From contig JAJXZV010000131.1 in NCBI GenBank assembly GCA_021779875.1, positions 1 to 7,018 of the forward strand: 7,018 nucleotides of DNA, given 5' to 3'. Origin of the DNA: Pseudomonadota bacterium. GTDB taxonomy: Bacteria; Pseudomonadota; Gammaproteobacteria; Steroidobacterales; Steroidobacteraceae. The notes beneath the pieces were generated by a model, which saw only the letters and a program-made list of their open reading frames with translations, had not been told where the DNA came from and ran no database searches. Both the position numbers and the translations under genes were made by a program. Below are positions 1-5,600 of this stretch, piece by piece (the stretch's first letter is position 1; each line of letters starts with the position of its first letter).

Positions 1-1083
1 GGTCGCGGCTGCGGCGGCCACGCCGGGTGGCTCGGCGGCCGTGGGCGCCGCCGGGGCCGCCGCCACCGCCGCGGCGGTGCCTGCGGCACCACGCCACTCG
101 GACAGCACGGCGAACACCACGGCGCCCAGGCCCACGAAGCCGACCACCTTGTAGACGAGCAGGCCGAGCAAGGGCACGGTGTAGATCAGCAGCAACAGCA
201 GGCCGCCGACCAGGACGGCCCAGGCGGGGTGGCCGGACGCACCGATGTTGGCCGGCTTCAAGATCTTGGCCCCGATCCACGCCAGCACCGCCAACCGGCC
301 GAACGACTCGGCGATCAGCACGGCGAACACGACCACCGGCACGGCGAGCAGGCCGACGACGGTGACGGCCAGCAGCCCGATCAGCATCGGCGTCGCCAAC
401 TGGGCGAGCAGCCCCGCCGCCAGAGATGCCCCCGGACGCTCGGTGAGCACCCGGGTGCAGCGCTCGACGCTGTCGCGGAACAGAACCGTGGTGAGCACGT
501 ACAGCGCGAGCGTCGTCAGGGCGAACGCCCAGGCCCAGACCAGGTCCGGCGAGAAGGCCAGCAGGCGCCCGTACAGCAGGCAGTGCGTGAACCAGGCGCG
601 CAGCCACGACGGGTCGAACCAGCGCGGTCCGAACGACAGGTCCTGCACGTTGCCGTGGATCACCGCATCCGGATCGCGCACCACGGTTCCGCCCACGGTC
701 ACCACGTCGCCGTCGATCTCGGCGTGCGGCCCGAGCTCGATGTCGCCGAGGACGGCGACCGCGTCGCCGTGCACCTGCGAATCGATATAGGAGCCGCCCA
801 GGACCGCGACCACGGAGTCGCCCACGGGACCCGTGACGCGGTTGCTGCCGAGGACGGAGACCACGGCATCGGAGACCTCTCCGGCACTGGTGGCCGAGCC
901 GAAGATGGCGACCACGGAATCGGCCTGCCGATCGGCGGCGAGCGTGGCGTCTCGGCCGATGCTGACCACGGCGGAGTCGTGCGAGGCATGCGTGCCGCGC
1001 GCCACGGCCGGGAGACCACCGAGCGAACAGAGGCCATACGCCCACAGGCAGGCGATGAGGAGACGTCGATTCGGCGTGCTCAT
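1..1083 (-). CDS. Putative exported beta-solenoid (bactofilin-like repeat) multi-pass membrane protein, 3'-truncated by window edge
   Basis: The frame is open from an ATG at 1083 to base 1 with no stop, giving 361 codons; the C-terminus lies outside the window. Residues 1-28 look like a signal peptide (RR, then a hydrophobic stretch, then AVA at 26-28). Residues about 36-145 hold six short repeats of the type D-(S/A)-V-V-(A/S)-(V/I)-x-G, starting near residues 36, 55, 72, 89, 107 and 126. The 17-19 residue spacing resembles rungs of a bactofilin-type beta-helix. Hydrophobic segments follow at about 181-202, 220-275 (probably two passes), 288-306 and 309-328, then an Ala/Pro-rich tail. The start overlaps the anti-sigma stop as ATGA, with a weak GGAA ribosome site 8 bases upstream. 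Bactofilins are cytosolic; the signal peptide suggests these repeats lie outside the inner membrane, which is unusual. The role is unknown; an envelope-stress structural or sensory partner of the upstream sigma pair is an inference. The gene is near certain, its function is not. Confidence 0.85.
   Translation of the reverse strand, partial: MSTPNRRLLIACLWAYGLCSLGGLPAVARGTHASHDSAVVSIGRDATLAADRQADSVVAIFGSATSAGEVSDAVVSVLGSNRVTGPVGDSVVAVLGGSYIDSQVHGDAVAVLGDIELGPHAEIDGDVVTVGGTVVRDPDAVIHGNVQDLSFGPRWFDPSWLRAWFTHCLLYGRLLAFSPDLVWAWAFALTTLALYVLTTVLFRDSVERCTRVLTERPGASLAAGLLAQLATPMLIGLLAVTVVGLLAVPVVVFAVLIAESFGRLAVLAWIGAKILKPANIGASGHPAWAVLVGGLLLLLIYTVPLLGLLVYKVVGFVGLGAVVFAVLSEWRGAAGTAAAVAAAPAAPTAAEPPGVAAAAAT
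652..978 (-). repeat. Six-unit in-gene repeat, period about 51-54 bp, encoding beta-solenoid rungs
   Basis: Within the membrane-protein gene, the plus-strand 8-mer GACCACGG recurs at 808, 859, 910 and 964, spaced 51, 51 and 54 bases. On the coding strand this is the codon block for D/S-V-V at the start of repeats 1-4. Repeats 5 and 6 keep the protein pattern (DAVAVLG, DVVTVGG) but have lost the exact DNA core. DNA-level similarity in the middle units suggests growth by tandem duplication, with older and more diverged units at the C-terminal side. Confidence 0.75.
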
Positions 1084-1535
1084 GACGGGTATTCCAGGGT
1101 TCGATGCGTCAGGAAGGCGAGGCCCGCGAGCACGGCATACATCGCCGCCGCGCCCGCGGCCAGTGCATACAGACAGGGAGCGGGAATGGCCTGCAGGGTC
1201 GAGGCCACGACCAGATGGCCCAGGGCGCCGGCGAAGGTCGCGCCGGCGACCAGGCTGCGGATCCAATCGAGCGGCACCCACCACGGCTCGACCGGCAGCG
1301 CCGCGGCGAGCGCGACCGCGGCGGCCACCAGCACCCCGAAGGAGAAGCGCAGGGCGAGCGGCCATTGCCGGAACGGGCGCCGCCACGCGGGCAGCGCCTC
1401 GCGCCGTTCGACCGCGCTCATGATGCGCGCGTGCAGCGAGGCCGGCGCCGCGCGCAGCGGCTGATTCCGGCACATCGAGGCGACCAGCCGCTCGAGGTCC
1501 GGCCGATCCTGGGGGGGGCGGCTGGCGGCGCTCAT
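1080..1535 (-). CDS. Putative membrane-anchored anti-sigma factor (three TM helices, no zinc motif)
   Basis: This 151-residue protein starts four bases before the end of the ECF sigma gene (ATGA overlap), in the usual place for a cognate anti-sigma factor. A GGGAG ribosome site lies about 8 bases upstream of the ATG. Residues 1-57 are a charged cytoplasmic-type segment. Residues 12-45 (DLERLVASMCRNQPLRAAPASL and onward to AVERR) resemble the sigma-binding N-terminal helices of anti-sigma factors. Hydrophobic helices follow at about 59-81, 94-115 and 121-143, then an 8-residue tail. With the N-terminus inside, three passes would leave the C-terminus in the periplasm. There is no HxxxCxxC zinc-binding (ZAS) motif; the only cysteines are C22 and C121. 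No large periplasmic sensor domain is present, so sensing may need a partner, possibly the coupled downstream protein. The anti-sigma role rests on position and architecture, not on a recognised family signature. A C8 tract lies in codons 6-9. Confidence 0.72.
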   Translation of the reverse strand: MSAASRPPQDRPDLERLVASMCRNQPLRAAPASLHARIMSAVERREALPAWRRPFRQWPLALRFSFGVLVAAAVALAAALPVEPWWVPLDWIRSLVAGATFAGALGHLVVASTLQAIPAPCLYALAAGAAAMYAVLAGLAFLTHRTLEYPS

Positions 1536-2080
1536 CGGGCTTCTCCCAGGCGGCTCGCCAGGGCCGAGCGGCCGCGCAGGATGTCGATCTTCACCTTGGC
1601 GAGCGACACCCCGAGACGCTCGGCGATCTCGGCATAGGACAGTTCCTCGAAGTGATACAGCACCAGCGGCACGCGCTGGTGGTCCGGCAGGCGCTGCAGG
1701 GCCGACTCGACGTGCCGCGCGCGCTCCGCGGCTTCGAGATCCTCGAGCAGGGTGTCGGGCACGGGAACGTCGATCTCGGGCGCGTCATCCTCCGGATCGG
1801 CCGGCATCTCCGAAAACAGGCGCCAGCGCTTGCGGTGCCGCGACAGATGATTGAGGCACAGGTTGGTCGTCACGGTCTTGAGCCAGCCGCCGCGGGTGGC
1901 GCTGTCCTCCAGCCGATCGAAGTACTCATACGCCTTCATGAAAACCTCCTGCGCCACGTCCTCCGCCTGCGCATCGGCGCCCAGCAGGCGGGCAGCCGTG
2001 GAAAAGACCGCGTCCTGGTAGGCCAGCACGAAGTCGGCGAATGCGCGGGCACGATTCGGGTCCGGAGCTGGCGTTGGCAC
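1532..2080 (-). CDS. ECF-type RNA polymerase sigma factor (sigma-70 family, group 4)
   Basis: This 182-residue protein has the two-domain ECF layout. Sigma region 2 spans about residues 12-85, with the conserved AEDVAQEVFMKAYEYFDRL block (39-57) that contacts the RNA polymerase clamp and GGWLKTVTTNLCLNHLSRHRKR for -10 recognition. An acidic linker follows (about 93-118), then region 4 from about 123 to 180: ALQRLPDHQRVPLVLYHFEE followed by a helix-turn-helix (SYAEIAERLGVSLAKVKIDI) for -35 binding. The start is a GTG at 2080. The in-frame stop at 2104-2102 leaves only seven codons upstream and no ATG, and the next GTG (codon 18) would cut into region 2. No convincing Shine-Dalgarno sequence precedes the GTG. 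The gene heads a unit with the anti-sigma and repeat-protein genes, each overlapping by 4 bp. Such sigma factors direct transcription of envelope or stress regulons and often their own operon; the regulon is not visible here. Confidence 0.95.
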   Translation of the reverse strand: MPTPAPDPNRARAFADFVLAYQDAVFSTAARLLGADAQAEDVAQEVFMKAYEYFDRLEDSATRGGWLKTVTTNLCLNHLSRHRKRWRLFSEMPADPEDDAPEIDVPVPDTLLEDLEAAERARHVESALQRLPDHQRVPLVLYHFEELSYAEIAERLGVSLAKVKIDILRGRSALASRLGEAR

Positions 2081-2102
2081 GGTGATGTCGCTGGCTACAG
2101 TT

Positions 2103-2131
2103 CAATAACACCGCAGGCGATCGAAAGTTAC
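2103..2131 (-). promoter_or_regulatory. Possible ECF-like promoter upstream of the sigma factor
   Basis: On the minus strand, GTAACTTT (2131-2124) has the AAC core common in ECF -35 elements. It is followed 15 bases later by TTATTG (2108-2103), about 20 bases before the GTG start. This would fit autoregulation with a very short leader, but the -10 side matches no named consensus. It is only a candidate. Confidence 0.2.
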
Positions 2132-2135
2132 GAAT

Positions 2136-2160
2136 CGTCGGTCCGGTGGGGCGGACGACG
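2136..2160 (-). terminator. Stem-loop just after the protease stop codon (weak terminator or attenuator candidate)
   Basis: The arms CGTC-G-GTCCG (2136-2145) and CGGAC-GACG (2152-2160) pair over 9 bp with one bulged base around the 6-base loop GTGGGG. The structure begins 4 bases after the protease TAA and lies upstream of the sigma gene. It has no U-rich tail (ATTCG follows on the transcribed strand), so it is not a classical intrinsic terminator. It could be an mRNA-stabilising 3' hairpin or a partial terminator. Confidence 0.4.
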
Positions 2161-2164
2161 AGCC

Positions 2165-5100
2165 TTAGTGCGCCGCACCAATATCATCGTGCGGGTGATA
2201 ATTCGGGTACGGGGGCCGCACGGGCGCCGGCAGCGGGTGCTCCTTGAGCTGCTGCATCACCACTTCGATGGCCTTGTCGAGCTGCGGGTCGCGACCAGCG
2301 CGGTCCGCCGCCGGGTCCAACTCGACCTCGATGTCCGGTGCGACGCCGCGATTCTCGACCTCCCAGTCGCCGTTCAGGCCGTAGATCGCCGCACGCGGCG
2401 CGGTGATCAGCCCGCCGTCGATCAGCTCGGGGTAGCCGCCGATGCCGACCAGGCCACCCCAGGTGCGCTTGCCGATCAGGGGGCCGAGGCCGGCCTTGCG
2501 GAAATACCAAGGTAGCGCGTCGCCGCCGGAACCCGACATCTGGTTGATGAGCATGACCTTCGGCCCGTAGATGGCTTCACTCGGGCTCGACCAGTCGTGA
2601 CCGTCGCGGCCGACGACCATGCTCATCAGCGGCCGGCGCAGGTAATCGACGATGTAGTCGGCGATCTGTCCGCCCTTGTTGAATCGCTCGTCGACGATCA
2701 CCGCCTCCCTGCCCACCTGGGAGAAGAAGTATCGGTTGAAGCTCGTGAAGCCCGCGCCCGCGGTGTTCGGAACGTAGACGTAGGCGACCCGCCCATGGGT
2801 CGCTTGATCGACCTTGCGGCGGTTGCCCTCGACCCAGGCCAGGTGCCTGAGCCCGGCCTCGCTGGCCACCGGCACCACGGTGACCTCGCGGGCGCCGGTG
2901 CCGTCGGGCTTCGGCCCCACCTTGATCACGACCTGCTTGCCGGCCGTGCCCTCGAACGGCGCGTACACGTCGTCGGCGGCGCGAAGTTCGCGCGAATCGA
3001 CGGCGAGCAGGTACTCGCCCGCCTTGACGTTCACACCCGGCTGGGTAAGCGGCGCCTGCAGCCCCGGATTCCAGTTCTCCCCGTCGTAGACGCGCGCGAA
3101 GCGATAGCGGCCGTTCTCGATCGCGTAATCGGCGCCCAGCAGGCCGCCCTTCTCGTGCTTGACCTCGGGGCGATCGCCGCCGCGCACGAACAGGTGTCCG
3201 ACCGTGAGCTCGCCCATGGTCTCGTTGAACAGGTACGTGAGCTCGTCGCGCGACGCGATCCCCGGCAGGTAGATCGCGTACTTCTTCTTGGCCTTCGCCA
3301 GGTCGAGTCCGTGGTAGTTCGGGTCGTAGAAGAAGTCGCGCTCGATGCGCCAGGCCTCATCGTAGATCTGCCGCCACATCGGCTTCGGATCGACGTAGGT
3401 CTGCCAGTCGGCGAGCTTGAGCGCGCCGAGGCCCGGCGTCGGCTTCGGTCCCGGGGTATACGGCTCGTCGGTCCCCGACACCGACCAGCTCGCGCCCTGC
3501 CGATACAGCAGCCGCTCGCCGTTGAAAGACACCCGGTAGTCGTTCACGCCCTCCAGGAATTTGTCGACCTTGCGCTTCGCGAGGTCGAACCTGTGCAGCG
3601 TCATCGCCGGGTCGCGCGCGTCCTCCTCGGTGAGCACCGCCGGGCCCTCGGCGAGGAACAGCACGCCGGCCTTGCCGGCCTGCATACCGAGGTAATTGCG
3701 CGCCGGAATCGGCAGCGCGAGGATGCGCTGGCCGATGCCGTCCAGATCGATCCTGACCGCGGCCGGCTTCGCGCCCCCGGCCTCGCTCTTGACGCTCTTG
3801 ACGCTCTTGTCGGGGCTCGGCTTGGCCGCGGCCTCGCCCGCCCCCTTGTCCTCGTCGCTCTGCGGCGCGAGCGGCGACGCCTCGTCGCGGCTCAACACCA
3901 CGACGTACACACTGTGCGTCACGGGGTGCTCGTCGCTGGTCATATCGAGGCCTGCGGCCGTCAGAGCGACGTTGGTGGAGGCCTCGAAGTACAGATACTT
4001 GCCGTCCTTGTCCCACACCGGCGAGACGGCGTCGCTCATGCCGTCGGTGACCTGGTGGGCCTTGCCGTCGTCGAGCGAATACACGAACACCGCGTGTTGG
4101 TTGTTGGCGAGCTTGCGCGAATAGGCGATCCAGCGCCCGTCGGGCGACCAGGCGGCGGTGAACTCGGTGATGCCGAATCCGGCGTAGTAGTCATCGTCGA
4201 CGTGCTTGCGGGCGCCGCTCTCGACGTCCACGTACCACAGCCCGAGGTGCTTGTCGGCGTAGAGGATCCGGCGGCTGTCGGGCGACCAGATCGGATCGTA
4301 GAAGAAGGAGGGCTTGTCGGCGAGGCTCACGCGCCGCGCGGCCCCCTGCCCGCTCTGATCGCGGATCGCGAGCTCGTACTCTCCGGAGGCGTCCGAGAAG
4401 TACGCGATCGACTTGCCGTCGGGCGACCAGGCGGGATTGCGGTCGGCGACCGCCGGACTGTGGGTGATGTTGCGGATGTCGCCCTTGTCGGTCGGCACGC
4501 TGAAGATGTCGCCGCGGACCTCGAAGACGGCGCGCGCGCCGGTCGGCGAGATCGCGAAATTGAGGATCGTCTTCGGATCCACGGCCTCGAAGTGCGGCCG
4601 CACGGCCGTGAGGTCGCCGTGCACGCGGATCGGCACGTCGCGCGCCTGGCGGGTCTTGAGGTCGTAGAGCTTGATGGCGCCGAACTGCTCGATGACGATG
4701 GCGTCCGGTCCGGCGGCCGCGGTCTTGAAGTCGAACCCGTCGCTGTGCAGCGCCTCGGTGACCTGACGGGTCTTGAGGTCGTAGGCGAACAGGCTCACCG
4801 GTCCGTTGCGGTCGGAGAGGAAATAGACCGTGTCGCCAACCCACATCGGGTAGTGGTCGTTCGAATTCTCGCGCGGCACGGCCGTCACGGCCGAGGTCGC
4901 GAGGTCGGCGATCCAGATCGGCGTCGTCTGGCCGCCGCGGTAGCGCTTCCAGGCTTCCTGCCACTGCAGATAGGGCACGTAGGCGAGGTGCGTGCCGTCA
5001 CCCGAGAACGAGGCCTCCTCGCCGCTCGGCAGCGGCAGGCGCGTCGGGAAGCCGCCCGTGACGGCGACGGTGTACAGCTGGCTCTGGGAGTCCTCGAAGC

Positions 5101-5491
5101 TCGAGCCGTTCGAGGAGAACAGCACGGCCGAGCCGTCCGGCGTCCAGCCGCGCACGAATTCGTCCGCGGGGTGGTAGGTCAGCCGCTTCGGCACACCGCC
5201 GGCGGCCGGCACGACGTACACGTCGCGACTGCCCTCGTATTGGCCGGTGAAGGCGATCGACGCCCCGTCCGGCGAGAAGTGCGGCATGGTCTCGGTGCCG
5301 ACGTCGGCCGTGAGGCGGCGCGCCTCGCCGCCCCGACGATCCACGATCCACAGGTCGCCGGCGTAATTGAAGACGATCTGCGTGGCCGACACGGCCGGAA
5401 AGCGCAGCAGCAGCGGCGCATCGGCCGGCGCCGCGCTGCCCGCCGTGCCCGCCAGCGCCAGCAACCCGAGAATTCCCCAGAGTGTCTTCAT
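2165..5491 (-). CDS. Exported tricorn-like protease (beta-propellers, PDZ, S41 serine peptidase)
   Basis: This 1108-residue protein is close in length to archaeal tricorn (about 1070). It begins with a signal peptide (MKTLWGILGLLALAGTAGSA, cleavage likely after A20), so it should act in the periplasm or outside, unlike cytosolic tricorn. TolB/WD-like propeller strands run from about 30 to 680, with motifs HFSPDG (71), GWTPDG (115), PAWSPDG (353), PIWSPDS (400) and AAWSPDG (446). By family architecture these form a six- and a seven-bladed propeller. C1 is about 695-765, PDZ about 785-875, and the S41 core about 880-1060. The likely catalytic residues are H766 (ELTVGHLF), S988 (NQMSGSGGDAL) and E1046 (WEVENRGVAPD). 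The spacings S988-E1046 (58) and H766-S988 (222) match tricorn S965-E1023 (58) and H746-S965 (219). G765 replaces tricorn S745. A Lys/Ala/Ser-rich insert lies at about 540-577. AAGGGA precedes the ATG by about 6 bases. It probably degrades peptides; the substrate is unknown. Confidence 0.95.
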   Translation of the reverse strand: MKTLWGILGLLALAGTAGSAAPADAPLLLRFPAVSATQIVFNYAGDLWIVDRRGGEARRLTADVGTETMPHFSPDGASIAFTGQYEGSRDVYVVPAAGGVPKRLTYHPADEFVRGWTPDGSAVLFSSNGSSFEDSQSQLYTVAVTGGFPTRLPLPSGEEASFSGDGTHLAYVPYLQWQEAWKRYRGGQTTPIWIADLATSAVTAVPRENSNDHYPMWVGDTVYFLSDRNGPVSLFAYDLKTRQVTEALHSDGFDFKTAAAGPDAIVIEQFGAIKLYDLKTRQARDVPIRVHGDLTAVRPHFEAVDPKTILNFAISPTGARAVFEVRGDIFSVPTDKGDIRNITHSPAVADRNPAWSPDGKSIAYFSDASGEYELAIRDQSGQGAARRVSLADKPSFFYDPIWSPDSRRILYADKHLGLWYVDVESGARKHVDDDYYAGFGITEFTAAWSPDGRWIAYSRKLANNQHAVFVYSLDDGKAHQVTDGMSDAVSPVWDKDGKYLYFEASTNVALTAAGLDMTSDEHPVTHSVYVVVLSRDEASPLAPQSDEDKGAGEAAAKPSPDKSVKSVKSEAGGAKPAAVRIDLDGIGQRILALPIPARNYLGMQAGKAGVLFLAEGPAVLTEEDARDPAMTLHRFDLAKRKVDKFLEGVNDYRVSFNGERLLYRQGASWSVSGTDEPYTPGPKPTPGLGALKLADWQTYVDPKPMWRQIYDEAWRIERDFFYDPNYHGLDLAKAKKKYAIYLPGIASRDELTYLFNETMGELTVGHLFVRGGDRPEVKHEKGGLLGADYAIENGRYRFARVYDGENWNPGLQAPLTQPGVNVKAGEYLLAVDSRELRAADDVYAPFEGTAGKQVVIKVGPKPDGTGAREVTVVPVASEAGLRHLAWVEGNRRKVDQATHGRVAYVYVPNTAGAGFTSFNRYFFSQVGREAVIVDERFNKGGQIADYIVDYLRRPLMSMVVGRDGHDWSSPSEAIYGPKVMLINQMSGSGGDALPWYFRKAGLGPLIGKRTWGGLVGIGGYPELIDGGLITAPRAAIYGLNGDWEVENRGVAPDIEVELDPAADRAGRDPQLDKAIEVVMQQLKEHPLPAPVRPPYPNYHPHDDIGAAH
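3784..3810 (-). repeat. Three near-perfect tandem 9-bp units in the protease gene
   Basis: The plus-strand unit CGCTCTTGA occurs at 3784-3792 and 3793-3801, and as CGCTCTTGT at 3802-3810. It encodes the KSVKSVKS stretch within the low-complexity insert of the second propeller (residues about 563-570). Whole-codon copy changes would keep the frame, so the length may vary between strains. Confidence 0.7.
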
Positions 5492-5534
5492 CGTGGATCC
5501 CTTGTCGTGGTTGTCATTCTTCGGTTCCGCGACG

Positions 5535-5544
5535 GTGCGCGCAC
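5535..5544. other. 10-bp perfect palindrome in the protease 5' leader
   Basis: GTGCGCGCAC is its own reverse complement. It sits between the candidate -10 and the ribosome site, where a repressor could bind. In DNA this GC-rich, chance palindromes of this length are plausible, and no second copy was noticed nearby. Confidence 0.2.
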
Positions 5545-5559
5545 GCCATCGCCTCGTTT

Positions 5560-5565
5560 AGTGTA
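5560..5565 (-). promoter_or_regulatory. Possible -10 element of the protease promoter
   Basis: TACACT on the minus strand (4 of 6 matches to TATAAT), followed by AAAC, lies about 70 bases upstream of the protease ATG. The hexamer 17 bases further upstream (TCGCCC, 5588-5583) is a poor -35, so an activator or another sigma factor would be needed if this is real. Readthrough from the efflux gene is the alternative, since no clear terminator separates them. Confidence 0.22.
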
Positions 5566-5600
5566 GACGCATCCTCGGATTGGGGCGACGGGCGGCGCCT

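Noticed and set aside
808..971. Possible CRISPR array or regulatory iterons because of the 51-bp spaced GACCACGG motif
   Set aside because: The repeat core is only 8 bases, the spacing is a whole number of codons (17, 17, 18), and the motif encodes the repeated D/S-V-V residues, so a coding repeat explains it.
229..1464. Plus-strand open frame of 411 codons
   Set aside because: It is antisense to the repeat membrane protein and anti-sigma genes. Its Gly/Asp/His/Arg-rich product mirrors the V-V and G codons of the real repeats and has no family resemblance.
1652..2515. Plus-strand open frame of 287 codons across the sigma gene and the protease 3' end
   Set aside because: It is antisense to two well-supported genes and spans an intergenic gap. 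No plausible product was seen.
2597..5566. Plus-strand open frame of 989 codons, antisense to the protease gene
   Set aside because: It is a shadow of third-position G/C bias on the opposite strand. The translation is rich in Arg, Val, His and Ala with no recognisable domain, while the minus strand encodes a full tricorn-like protein.
5581..5600. Terminator after the efflux gene
   Set aside because: Only short GGCG/CGCC pairings are present, with no T-rich tail; this is expected by chance at this GC content.
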